Assembly: GCA_020437365.1 (NCBI GenBank)
Contig: JAGQWM010000012.1
Span: 1 to 54,726, forward strand
Reading direction: 5' to 3'
Source of the DNA: Chitinophagaceae bacterium
GTDB lineage: Bacteria > Bacteroidota > Bacteroidia > Chitinophagales > Chitinophagaceae
DNA length: 54,726 nt
In this document: positions 1 through 7,163 of the stretch, piece after piece
Layout: each line of letters begins with the position of its first letter
Position numbering within the stretch: the first letter of the stretch is position 1
The notes under the pieces: model-generated
Told to the model about the DNA's origin: nothing
Seen by the model: the letters and a program-made list of their open reading frames with translations, nothing else
Databases searched by the model: none
Program-made: the position numbers and the translations under genes

Positions 1-1
1 T

Positions 2-169
2 ACTTTAGCTGCCAATAACCGTGAACAGGTTGCTACAAATAAACTCAATGGATATTTAGTAGTAGGATTTATCAGTTCGGGAATTGTATTGTATGAAGTC
101 ATCAAGCTTATACATAATCGAAAAAAAGCAATCAGGATTTACAATAAAAATCATCTGTCTATATATTAA
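2..169 (+). CDS. C-terminal end of a hypothetical membrane protein (5' end outside window)
   Basis: An open frame runs in from the left edge and ends at TAA 167-169, giving about 55 residues. It holds a hydrophobic stretch (LVVGFISSGIVLYEVIKLI) followed by a basic tail (HNRKKAIRIYNKN), which suggests a final membrane helix with a cytoplasmic tail. It ends a few bases before the end of the convergent rlmD. No family can be named from so short a piece. Confidence 0.5.
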   Translation, partial: TLAANNREQVATNKLNGYLVVGFISSGIVLYEVIKLIHNRKKAIRIYNKNHLSIY

Positions 170-174
170 ATTCT

Positions 175-1581
175 TTATTTCAATTTCAACTGCACTACAT
201 TTTCAATATGATGCGTATGTGGAAACATATCTACCGGTTGTATTTTACTGACAGTATATTTCTCGCTTAATAAAAGTAAATCCCTGGCTTGTGTAGCGGG
301 GTTGCAACTTACATACACAACTATTGGTGCCGCTATATCTAATATTTTACGGACCAGTTTTTCGTGCATGCCTGCCCGTGGCGGATCAGTAATGATGACA
401 TCGGGACGGCCGTGTTTTTCAAAAAAACCATCATCACATATTTGAATCACATCGCCGGCAAAAAATGTAGCATCTTCAATTTGATTCAACGCTGCATTTT
501 CACGGGCATCGTCAACGGCGGCTTCTACCATTTCCACGCCTATAATTTTTTTTGTCTGCCGGCTCAAAAAAATGCCGATACTACCGGTACCGCAATACAA
601 ATCATACACCGTTTCCCGGCCGGTGAGCATTGCAAAATCCCTGGCTACTTTGTAGAGTTGCTCTCCTTGCTTTGTATTCGTTTGGAAAAAAGATGTTGGC
701 CCGATCTTAAATTGAAAATTTTCTAATTGTTCAATCACATAACCTTTGCCATACCAAACGATGGGTGCTAATCCGGTGAGGCTGTCATTCCATTTTGTGT
801 TGACGGTGTACAATAAAGTGGTTATTTCAGGAAACTGTTTTGCAATTGTTGACATCAACAATTCAATTTTTTTGGTATCATTTGCTGCCACAATTATATT
901 GACCATCAGTTCTCCGGTGGTGCAAAGCCTCACTTGCATATTTCTCAAAAAGCCCTCATGCCGGCGAATATCGTAAAAAGGCCAGTTGTTTTTGATGCCC
1001 AATTCTTTTACAGCAAGTCGAATGGCATTGGTTGGTTCTGCTTGTAGAAAACATTCTTTAATGTCAACCACTTTATCAAAAAAACCTTTGGCATGAAAGC
1101 CGGCTACATTTTCTTCACTGCGGATAGAATCATCGGACAATTCTTCCGGCAGCAAATATTTTTTGTTGCCAAAAGTATATTCAATCTTATTCCTGTAATA
1201 TTTTGTGTCGGCAGCACCTAGGATAGGCAGTACAGCTGGTATATTTATTTTGCCGATTCTTTTCAGTGTTTCATCTACCTGTTGTTGTTTGTATTCGAGT
1301 TGTTTTTCATACGGTAGCATTTGCCATTGGCAACCACCACATACACCGAAATGCGAGCAAAAAGGTTTCACTCTTTCATTTGAATAAGTGTGAAACTGTA
1401 AAACATTTCCTTCGGCCCAGTCTTTTTTGTTTTTTGTTAACCGTACATCTACCACATCGCCGGGTACTGTTTTTTCCATAAAGACGACCTTGCCGTCTAT
1501 TTTGGCAAGCGATTTACCACCGGCCGCATAATTCGTAACAAGAATTTTTTCGAGGATGATATTTTTCTTTTTTCTTGCCAT
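175..1581 (-). CDS. rlmD: 23S rRNA (uracil-5-)-methyltransferase, RlmD/RumA type
   Basis: SAM-dependent enzyme that methylates C5 of a uracil in 23S rRNA (U1939 in the E. coli enzyme). An N-terminal TRAM-like domain covers about the first 60 residues. Next comes an iron-sulfur cysteine cluster (CSHFGVCGGC plus a later Cys in KECFLQ). The C-terminal Rossmann domain has the SAM loop DLYCGTGSIG, the motif DPPRAGMHEKL and the catalytic cysteine in YVSCNPATQARDL. The frame is open to 1662, but the family-like start is MARKKK at 1581, giving 468 aa; the upstream 27 codons are only the translation of an inverted repeat. Whether it acts as RlmD or as another RumA-family member (RlmC, TrmA-like) cannot be settled by reading. 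Confidence 0.88.
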   Translation of the reverse strand: MARKKKNIILEKILVTNYAAGGKSLAKIDGKVVFMEKTVPGDVVDVRLTKNKKDWAEGNVLQFHTYSNERVKPFCSHFGVCGGCQWQMLPYEKQLEYKQQQVDETLKRIGKINIPAVLPILGAADTKYYRNKIEYTFGNKKYLLPEELSDDSIRSEENVAGFHAKGFFDKVVDIKECFLQAEPTNAIRLAVKELGIKNNWPFYDIRRHEGFLRNMQVRLCTTGELMVNIIVAANDTKKIELLMSTIAKQFPEITTLLYTVNTKWNDSLTGLAPIVWYGKGYVIEQLENFQFKIGPTSFFQTNTKQGEQLYKVARDFAMLTGRETVYDLYCGTGSIGIFLSRQTKKIIGVEMVEAAVDDARENAALNQIEDATFFAGDVIQICDDGFFEKHGRPDVIITDPPRAGMHEKLVRKILDIAAPIVVYVSCNPATQARDLLLLSEKYTVSKIQPVDMFPHTHHIENVVQLKLK

Positions 1582-1590
1582 AGTAAAACG

Positions 1591-1647
1591 AAGAGGCTGT
1601 CTCCTATTTTTCAACATTGCGGTAAAGAGTTTTTGAGACAGCCTCTT
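1591..1647. repeat. Inverted repeat, 13-bp perfect arms, between tRNA-Arg and rlmD
   Basis: AAGAGGCTGTCTC at 1591-1603 is repeated exactly inverted as GAGACAGCCTCTT at 1635-1647, with 31 bases between. It starts 10 bases upstream of the rlmD start and lies downstream of the minus-strand tRNA. It could serve as a transcription terminator or attenuator for the tRNA transcript. The arm GAGGCTGTCTC followed by AAAA also resembles IS ends I remember from Bacteroidota, which would make it a solo remnant; that link is from memory only. Confidence 0.7.
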
Positions 1648-1676
1648 ATGAAAAAGTTTCAATCAAAATTTGTTGG

Positions 1677-1748
1677 TAGCCCCGGCAGGAATCGAACCTG
1701 CATCTAAAGTTTAGGAAACTTCTATTCTATCCATTGAACTACGGGGCC
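1677..1748 (-). tRNA. tRNA-Arg (anticodon CCU)
   Basis: The reverse complement folds into a full cloverleaf: acceptor GGCCCCG with CGGGGCT, D arm GTTC/GAAT, anticodon stem GAAGT/ACTTT with loop TTCCTAA, a four-base variable loop, and T arm GCAGG-TTCGATT-CCTGC. The discriminator is A and CCA is encoded at 1676-1674. Anticodon CCT reads the arginine codon AGG. The only non-Watson-Crick pairs are G1-U72 and G27-U43. Confidence 0.95.
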
Positions 1749-1774
1749 AAAAAAACATTCTACTTCTATTCTAT

Positions 1775-1803
1775 TCCCGTCCGAACGGTGTTCATCCGGG
1801 CGG
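1775..1803. repeat. Palindromic insert 1 in the tRNA fragment
   Basis: Twenty-nine bases that split the tRNA fragment in the D loop. The ends can pair as an imperfect hairpin (CCCG...GAAC, loop GGT, GTTC...CGGG). It is GC-rich compared with the flanks and absent from the intact tRNA next door. It looks like a small REP-type palindrome. Confidence 0.55.
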
Positions 1804-1811
1804 CCATTGAA

Positions 1812-1834
1812 CCTGTCTGCCGACAAAGGCAGGC
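1812..1834. repeat. Palindromic insert 2 in the tRNA fragment
   Basis: CCTGTCTGCC-GACAAA-GGCAGGC forms a short hairpin (CTGCC with GGCAG) and separates two blocks of the tRNA fragment at the start of the D stem. It resembles small GC-rich palindromes scattered in Bacteroidota intergenic DNA; that comparison is from memory. Confidence 0.55.
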
Positions 1835-1942
1835 TACGGAGCCGGAAGAAATCTATATTTTTTACGCCTAAATAGGTGTGCAAATATAGGAAACCCGACA
1901 TGTTTTCGTAAGTTACAACGTCTAAAATAAAACCAACTACTG

Positions 1943-2515
1943 TTGACAGAAGAAGCATTGATACAAGGATTGAAAGAGGGCGATGAAAATGCATTTAGAT
2001 ACCTTGTTGACAATTACCAGGACAAGATTTTCAATACAGCGCTTGGCATTGTTCAAAATGCAGAAGATGCAGAAGATGTGGCACAAGATGTTTTTATAAA
2101 AGTGTATAAATCAATTCACAGTTTTAAAGGCGATTCGAAACTTGCCACCTGGATGTACCGGATTGCCACCACCAGGTCGCTGGACCTCTTGCGCAGCAGG
2201 AAAAGTAAAAAACGTTTTGGGCTGATGCAGCGATTATTTGGCGATGGTAATGAACAATTATTCGAAATTCCGGATTTTCACCACCCCGGAATCGCTTTGG
2301 ATCAAAAAGAAAATGCGGCAAAATTATTTAAAGCTATTGCCCAATTGCCCGAAAATCAAAAAACAGCCTTTACGCTACATAAATTGGAAGACCTTAGTTA
2401 TCAGGAAGTTAGCGATGCTATGGAGACTTCTGTTTCGGCAGTGGAGTCCTTATTGCACAGGGCTAAACAAAATCTCAGAAAAATTTTGGAAAAAGATGAA
2501 GAAGGCCAAAAATAA
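1943..2515 (+). CDS. ECF-type RNA polymerase sigma factor
   Basis: A 190-aa sigma-70 family protein. Region 2 is visible as the segment around NAFRYLVDNYQDKIFN, then DAEDVAQDVFIKVYKSI and the -10 binding stretch TWMYRIATTRSLDLLR. Region 4 is the helix-turn-helix near LPENQKTAFTLHKLEDLSYQEV with SAVESLLHRAKQNLRKIL at the end. The start is a TTG codon (TTG ACA GAA GAA); no upstream ATG keeps the frame. Forty-two bases downstream follows a one-TM protein that fits an anti-sigma factor, then a Spy/CpxP-like protein, so it probably reports envelope or metal stress. The stimulus cannot be read from sequence. Confidence 0.92.
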   Translation: MTEEALIQGLKEGDENAFRYLVDNYQDKIFNTALGIVQNAEDAEDVAQDVFIKVYKSIHSFKGDSKLATWMYRIATTRSLDLLRSRKSKKRFGLMQRLFGDGNEQLFEIPDFHHPGIALDQKENAAKLFKAIAQLPENQKTAFTLHKLEDLSYQEVSDAMETSVSAVESLLHRAKQNLRKILEKDEEGQK

Positions 2516-2557
2516 TACGAAGGTTTTTTAAGGTAATAACGTCAAAAACTATGTATC

Positions 2558-2869
2558 ATGGAAAATAAAAAAGACCATATTGAAGAAATCCTCGGTAGCC
2601 TTGACAATGTACAAAGAGCTACTGCTCCCGATTTCTTTTATACCCGGCTGAAAGCCCGAATGGAAAAAGGCCTGGAAGAACCGGTACAAAAGTCGTGGAC
2701 ACTTCGTCCGGCTTTTATTCTCGTTACGCTGTTATTGGTACTGGCATTGAATGCCTTCGTTATTTTCAAAGGCAATGCTTCCCTGTCATCTTCAGACAAT
2801 GATACAATGCAATCCATTGCGTCTGATTACAGCCTCAACTCGAGTATTACCTATGAGATAAATCATTAA
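2558..2869 (+). CDS. Small single-pass membrane protein, putative anti-sigma factor
   Basis: A 103-aa protein with a charged cytoplasmic-type N-terminus (MENKKDHIEEILGSLDNVQRA), one transmembrane helix near residues 50-70 (PAFILVTLLLVLALNAFVIF) and a short polar C-terminal tail. The gene sits between an ECF sigma gene and a periplasmic Spy-like gene, the usual place of an anti-sigma factor. No zinc-binding HxxxCxxC motif is visible, so it would not be a ZAS-type anti-sigma. The function is inferred from position and topology. Confidence 0.7.
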   Translation: MENKKDHIEEILGSLDNVQRATAPDFFYTRLKARMEKGLEEPVQKSWTLRPAFILVTLLLVLALNAFVIFKGNASLSSSDNDTMQSIASDYSLNSSITYEINH

Positions 2870-2875
2870 ACAAAA

Positions 2876-3373
2876 ATGAAAAATAATACGAATAAATTTC
2901 TTTTAATCGCCGTCATTCTTTTATTGCTTGTCAATATTGCATTGGTTTTGTATATGGTGTTGGATAAATCCAAAGGAAATGATCATGGCCGCATGGGCGG
3001 AAAAGCGGCATTTGAAAAATTTGAAAAAGAAATGGGGATGAGTGCTACACAAAAAGCGGAATACGACAGCTTGCGTACCATGCATTTTGATGCCATTCGT
3101 CCGGTGTTTGATTCTATTCGTGCCAACAGGCGAGCCTTGTATAAAATGATTTGGGATAAAGAATTGAATGATAGTTTGATTACAGTTTACTCGGCTAAAA
3201 TTGCCGAAGGCCAGACGCAAGCCGATAAAATGACCATCAACCATTTTCGCAGAACAAGAAATTTATTTGAAGGCGACATGCTGAAAAAATATGACAAGTT
3301 TCTGAATAAAATGTTTTTCTGGAAAAGGCCGAACCACGATAAATCAAATAATAAAAAGAACGATGACGATTAG
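2876..3373 (+). CDS. Membrane-anchored Spy/CpxP-like periplasmic protein (heavy-metal sensor type)
   Basis: 165 aa with an N-terminal signal anchor (FLLIAVILLLLVNIALVLYM), then a mostly helical, charged domain: EKEMGMSATQKAEYDSLRTMHF, DSIRANRRALYKMIW, FRRTRNLFEGDMLKKYDKFL. This is the long-helix layout of the CpxP/Spy/CnrX group, including the FxRxRxLF segment common in Bacteroidota members. The tail is Lys/Asn/Asp-rich. It starts 6 bases after the putative anti-sigma gene. By analogy with CnrYXH it may be the periplasmic sensing part of this operon; that role is inference. Confidence 0.75.
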   Translation: MKNNTNKFLLIAVILLLLVNIALVLYMVLDKSKGNDHGRMGGKAAFEKFEKEMGMSATQKAEYDSLRTMHFDAIRPVFDSIRANRRALYKMIWDKELNDSLITVYSAKIAEGQTQADKMTINHFRRTRNLFEGDMLKKYDKFLNKMFFWKRPNHDKSNNKKNDDD

Positions 3374-3394
3374 TGGTACATGCCGTCAATCAAT

Positions 3395-3841
3395 TTATAT
3401 TGATTTTTTCTTGAAGAAATAGTGATTAACACAAACTCTGACAACTTCCGTAGATAATCCAACAAGTGTAAATAGTATAATATTTCTTAGTGGCCTGAAT
3501 TTGCCGATATAAAATGTACCTTGTACATGTTGACAAATTAAACCTATTATAAAGCCTGTTATTATTCCAAATACAATTCTTATTAGAGGTAAATTAGGAA
3601 AAGCCTTCAAATTTTCAATAACAATCCAATTGTAAAATAAAATTATTATAACCCAAAAGGGGAAATAAAAAATAATAAAATAAGAGACATAATAGAAAAA
3701 CACGGATATAATTCTCTCTTCATATTTGCCGTAATCAATATGAAAAAACAATTGGTCTAATACTATGGAATAAAATGAAAATAAGATAATTACGGACACG
3801 CAAATAGTAAAATACTGATTAAATGTTTTAATTCTTGACAT
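3395..3841 (-). CDS. Hypothetical four-helix membrane protein
   Basis: 148 aa, very hydrophobic, with probable membrane helices near residues 8-33, 45-72, 85-105 and 115-135, and a basic end (HYFFKKKSI). I do not recognise the family. It lies wholly inside the AT-rich segment between the 16-bp direct repeats, next to a dead XRE regulator, so it is probably acquired DNA. Its AT-rich codon use differs from the neighbouring genes. Confidence 0.6.
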   Translation of the reverse strand: MSRIKTFNQYFTICVSVIILFSFYSIVLDQLFFHIDYGKYEERIISVFFYYVSYFIIFYFPFWVIIILFYNWIVIENLKAFPNLPLIRIVFGIITGFIIGLICQHVQGTFYIGKFRPLRNIILFTLVGLSTEVVRVCVNHYFFKKKSI

Positions 3842-3909
3842 TTATTTTAAAGGCATCCGGGTGCTTGTTTAAATTGAGATAAAGATAAATCGCCTACTAG
3901 AAATTCTTT

Positions 3910-4130
3910 CATCAAAATACAAAATAGCCGAAATCTTAGGTCATTAAATTGAAAAAGGCTTCTCACAAGAAGATATTGCCATTCATTTAAATTTATTTAC
4001 TGGTTTTATAGGCCATATTGAAAGCCCAAATTTTAGAGCAAAATATAATATTCAAGATTTAAATGAATTAGCAAAACTTTTTAAATGCTCACTGAAAGAT
4101 TTTTTCCTGAAAAGCCTTTCTCATGTTTAA
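3910..4130 (+). pseudogene. Decayed XRE-family helix-turn-helix gene
   Basis: Reading plus-strand codons gives SKYKIAEILGH-stop-IEKGFSQEDIAIHLNL, then GFIGHIESPNFRAKYN and LNELAKLFKCSLKDFF. This is the pattern of a Bacteroidota XRE repressor. TAA at 3945-3947 interrupts the frame, and no start codon is seen upstream. Near the end, adding one T to the run at 4100-4105 would restore the expected DFFPEKP ending in place of DFFLKSL. It therefore carries at least one nonsense mutation and one frameshift. Confidence 0.7.
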
Positions 4131-4131
4131 T

Positions 4132-5913
4132 CTAATGATACATGCCGTCAATCACATCTTTATATTTTTCCATCACCACTTTTCTTTTTAAGGAGAGTTT
4201 AGGTGTAAGTTCCCCGGTATCTACACTCCATTCATCCGGCAGCAATTCAAATTTTTTGATTTGCTCCACGTGGTTGAAATCTTTATTATAAATTTCTACA
4301 ACCTGCTTGAGCATAGCGACTACTTTTTCGTTTTTTATAAGCTCTTCATTTTTCATATCGGGCAATCCGTTCTTCCCGGCCCAGTTTATTAAGTTGGGAA
4401 ATGAAGGAACAATGACGGCACTAACGAATTTACGGTCGGCACCAATCAGCATTACCTGTTCTATAAATGGAGATTCTTTTAATTTATTTTCGATAGCCAA
4501 CGGTGCTACATATTTGCCACCACTGGTTTTAAACAATTCCTTTTTACGATCGGTAATTTTCAAAAATTTATTTTCGACTATCATACCAATATCGCCGGTG
4601 CTGTACCAACCGTCGTGCATTACTTCGGCTGTCAGGTCAGGCCTTTTGTAATAGCCCATCATAATATTGGGGCCTTTGCAAAGTATTTCGCCGTCTTCGG
4701 CAATCCTTACTTCCACGCCATCAATCAAGGGGCCCACGGTTCCGAATTTCCGGTTTTCTTCCTGGTACCTGTTTACGGAAATCACAGGTGAAGTTTCCGT
4801 AAGGCCGTAGCCTTCCATAATAACAATACCGGCGGCCGTAAAGATCCTGATAAGCCTGACCTGGCAGGCAGCACCGCCGGAAATGATAGCATTTACTTCG
4901 CTTCCGAGACCCTCTTTCCATTTACTGAAAATAAGTTTCCTGGCCAGCGCCAACTGCATTTTGTACCAAAGGCTTTGCGGTTTGTTGATTTCAAATTTTT
5001 CTGCCAGGCCATGTGCCCAATAGAATAATTTTTTCTTAAGCCCGGAAAGTTCACTGCCCTTCTGCATTATTTTTTCATATACTTTTTCCAAAAGCCTCGG
5101 TACGGTTGTAAACATGTGTGGCTTTGCTTCTTTCAGGTTTTCGGGGATGGTTTCCATACTCTCGGCATAATAAATAGAAATACCTTTGAAGAGATAGAGA
5201 TAAGTTACCATTCTTTCAAAAATGTGATTCATCGGTAAAAAACTCAAAGCTTTTGTTCCCGGAGGAAAACAGGACATACTGGCCATCACATTGCTCACAA
5301 TATTTTTATGCGACAGCATGACGCCTTTTGGTTTTCCGGTGGTGCCCGAAGTATAAATAATTGTAGCAAGGTCTTCGTATTGTATTTGTTCGGCAATTTT
5401 TTTTGCGGAAGCAATTCCTTCCGGGGTACTCATTGCCGTTACTTCTTTCCAATATTTGGCATTGGCAACATGATTGAAAGTGTAAATATCTTTTAGCGAA
5501 GTTACTTTGCTCTGCAAACTGGAGATTTTTATAAATAAATCTTCATTACTAACGAAAGCTAATTTTACAGCAGCATCATTCATCACGAATTCCAGTTCGT
5601 GAATGTTGATTGTAGGATAAATCGGTACGAGAATGGCGCCAATTTGTTGCACCGCTAAATCCAGAAAAACCCATTCAGGCCTGTTGTTGGCTATGATAGC
5701 AACTTTATCTCTTCCTTCGGCAGTCATATCGCCACAACCGATGCCCAAACGCAATAAACCGGCACTCAGGTCATTGACAATCGCATAGCTTTCTTCCGTA
5801 CTGTATTTTTTCCAGCTACCGGATTCTTTACCAACCACCATATCGGGAATTGGATTTTTTTCGAGATTTATTGCTAAACAATCAAAAAGTCTTTTGGGCT
5901 CTTTCATATACAA
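4132..5913 (-). CDS. Long-chain acyl-CoA synthetase (AMP-forming)
   Basis: A 593-aa ANL-superfamily enzyme that activates fatty acids with ATP and CoA. Visible motifs are the P-loop-like A3 segment YTSGTTGKPKGVMLSHKN, GYGLTETSP (A5), YSTGDIG (A7) and the hinge/A8 region ITDRKKELFKTSGGKYVAP. Length and motif order fit bacterial long-chain synthetases of the FAA1-like group. The start may be MYMKEPK (5913) or the MKEPK two codons later. Its last codons overlap the right copy of the 16-bp direct repeat, so its extreme C-terminus may have been rewritten by the neighbouring insertion. Chain-length preference cannot be read. Confidence 0.93.
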   Translation of the reverse strand: MYMKEPKRLFDCLAINLEKNPIPDMVVGKESGSWKKYSTEESYAIVNDLSAGLLRLGIGCGDMTAEGRDKVAIIANNRPEWVFLDLAVQQIGAILVPIYPTINIHELEFVMNDAAVKLAFVSNEDLFIKISSLQSKVTSLKDIYTFNHVANAKYWKEVTAMSTPEGIASAKKIAEQIQYEDLATIIYTSGTTGKPKGVMLSHKNIVSNVMASMSCFPPGTKALSFLPMNHIFERMVTYLYLFKGISIYYAESMETIPENLKEAKPHMFTTVPRLLEKVYEKIMQKGSELSGLKKKLFYWAHGLAEKFEINKPQSLWYKMQLALARKLIFSKWKEGLGSEVNAIISGGAACQVRLIRIFTAAGIVIMEGYGLTETSPVISVNRYQEENRKFGTVGPLIDGVEVRIAEDGEILCKGPNIMMGYYKRPDLTAEVMHDGWYSTGDIGMIVENKFLKITDRKKELFKTSGGKYVAPLAIENKLKESPFIEQVMLIGADRKFVSAVIVPSFPNLINWAGKNGLPDMKNEELIKNEKVVAMLKQVVEIYNKDFNHVEQIKKFELLPDEWSVDTGELTPKLSLKRKVVMEKYKDVIDGMYH

Positions 5914-5975
5914 TTTTATTAGAGAAAAAATGGTGGAAGATTCCTCTACAATTTAAGTAAAATTGGTACATAAAA

Positions 5976-6004
5976 AAAGCTCCGTCATGGAAAAACGGAG
6001 CTTT
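5976..6004 (-). terminator. Rho-independent terminator of the TPR gene
   Basis: Arms AAAGCTCCGT (5976-5985) and ACGGAGCTTT (5995-6004) form a 10-bp perfect stem with a 9-base loop. On the minus strand the stem is followed by a T run. It lies 20 bases past the stop of the TPR gene. Confidence 0.85.
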
Positions 6005-6024
6005 CATATTTTAAATAAAATCGG

Positions 6025-7038
6025 TCAGAATACCCGGTAATGTTGTCCCTTCGGCATTCTGAAAATGCTGTTTTTCTGAAAATTGTGAAACTTGTTGTAT
6101 TCTTCACTATGTGTCTTGGTCCAGTTGTCGTAAGCCGCCAGGTTTTCGGTAGCGCCAAAAAGCCATTGATTGTAGGCATCGAACATGCCTTGTGACAATA
6201 ATTGTTTTTGATAATCAAACAATTTAAAAGGATATTTTTCAGCATAGTTGGCAAACCAATCCAGGATAAATCTTGTACGAATCATGGAAAGCGATTCTAC
6301 AGTGATGCCTTTCGAAGCTAAGCCCGATAGTTTTTCCATTGTACTTAAAAATGCTTTGGCAAAAACACCATTGTCGGCTTCATTTTCTTTGTCGTCAATT
6401 TTAGTAAATAATTTTTCTTTATAGGCTTCCAGCAATTGTTGTTTCATGGCGGCACCTCTTGGTGAAAGGCTTTCCATATTGACAAAAATTTCGCCGTAAA
6501 TCAAACTCCAGACTTTATCTTTTGTATAGAAATAATACAATGCTGCATTATAATAATTACCGGAATAAGCCGGATCTACATCAATTCCTTTTTCCCATTT
6601 ATCGATGGCGGAATAATCTTTGGCCGAAAAAAGCAATTCGCCATATTCGCTGTACAAAGGGCCGCTGTTCGGAAATTTCTTCAATGCTTTTTTATACATT
6701 TTCTCACAGTCTTTTACTTCTTCCAATGCCTTATACACATTGCCGGCAATTTGATACGACACTACATCGGCATCATCCCGGTCTATTAGTTTTTCCACTT
6801 CGGTCAGTGCTTGTTTATAATCTCTTTTGAGATAATAACTCATTGCCAAATCTTTCTCTAATGCTAAGTTTTTGGGTTCTTTTTCTAATGCTTTTTGCAG
6901 TATAAGAATCGCATTCGTATAATCGCCTGATTGCATAAATGTCCTGGCATTGGCTTGCATGGTTTCCACATTATCCGGCTGCGCCGAAACCCAATAACTA
7001 CTAGCGATAAGCAATAAAAACAAAAAGATTTTTTTCAT
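6025..7038 (-). CDS. Exported tetratricopeptide-repeat protein
   Basis: 337 aa with a clear signal peptide (MKKIFLFLLLIASSYWVSAQ). TPR units follow from about residue 25 to 175, for example ARTFMQSGDYTNAILILQKA with EPKNLALEKDLAMSYYLKRD, then GNVYKALEEVKDCEKMYKKA. The second half is helical without clear repeats. It is probably a periplasmic or outer-membrane-associated scaffold. It is transcribed alone, with its own terminator. No partner is suggested by the neighbours. Confidence 0.85.
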   Translation of the reverse strand: MKKIFLFLLLIASSYWVSAQPDNVETMQANARTFMQSGDYTNAILILQKALEKEPKNLALEKDLAMSYYLKRDYKQALTEVEKLIDRDDADVVSYQIAGNVYKALEEVKDCEKMYKKALKKFPNSGPLYSEYGELLFSAKDYSAIDKWEKGIDVDPAYSGNYYNAALYYFYTKDKVWSLIYGEIFVNMESLSPRGAAMKQQLLEAYKEKLFTKIDDKENEADNGVFAKAFLSTMEKLSGLASKGITVESLSMIRTRFILDWFANYAEKYPFKLFDYQKQLLSQGMFDAYNQWLFGATENLAAYDNWTKTHSEEYNKFHNFQKNSIFRMPKGQHYRVF

Positions 7039-7105
7039 CTGTGTGTGTATTTAAAAAGTTTTCATATAACGATTTGGCTGCTCTAAAAATGCTGCAACAA
7101 AACAA

Positions 7106-7127
7106 GAGACGTTACAAGGAACGCCTC
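7106..7127 (-). terminator. Probable terminator after the DUF1015 gene
   Basis: GAGACGTT (7106-7113) pairs with AACGCCTC (7120-7127), eight pairs including one G-U, with a 6-base loop. On the minus strand a T-rich stretch (TTGTTTTGTTG) follows. It sits 37 bases beyond the stop of the serC-DUF1015 unit. Confidence 0.65.
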
Positions 7128-7163
7128 TGTTGCAAAATAATAAATTAATCAGAGAGAACCTTG

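Larger units (their letters stand above)
1762..1843 (-). pseudogene. Broken tandem copy of the tRNA-Arg 5' half, interrupted by two palindromic inserts
   Basis: Just upstream (in tRNA sense) of the intact gene, three blocks match its first 30 or so bases in order: 1762-1774 (13 bases, exact), 1804-1812 (9 bases, exact) and 1835-1843 (9 bases, one mismatch). Together they cover acceptor strand, D arm and the start of the anticodon stem. The breaks fall inside the D arm and hold inserts of 29 and 22 bases. No 3' half is present, so it cannot give a functional tRNA. Confidence 0.75.
3377..4154. mobile_element. AT-rich insertion bounded by 16-bp direct repeats
   Basis: TACATGCCGTCAATCA occurs at 3377-3392 and again at 4139-4154, 762 bases apart. 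The right copy is part of the coding end of the acyl-CoA synthetase gene; the left copy lies just past the stop of the Spy-like gene. The DNA between is AT-rich (53 G/C in the 180 bases 3421-3600, against 27 in 60 at 2701-2760). It holds a small membrane-protein gene and a decayed XRE gene, but no recognisable transposase or integrase. The simplest reading is an insertion at the 3' end of the synthetase gene that duplicated its target. Confidence 0.6.

Noticed and set aside
1582..1662. 27-residue N-terminal extension of RlmD
   Set aside because: It translates the inverted repeat at 1591-1647; the TRAM domain begins right after the ATG at 1581.
1722..1994. 90-codon minus-strand frame across the tRNA region
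   Set aside because: It spans the tRNA gene and the tRNA fragment and matches no family.
3945..4130. Programmed recoding in the XRE fragment
   Set aside because: A stop, a missing start and a second frameshift together point to decay rather than recoding.
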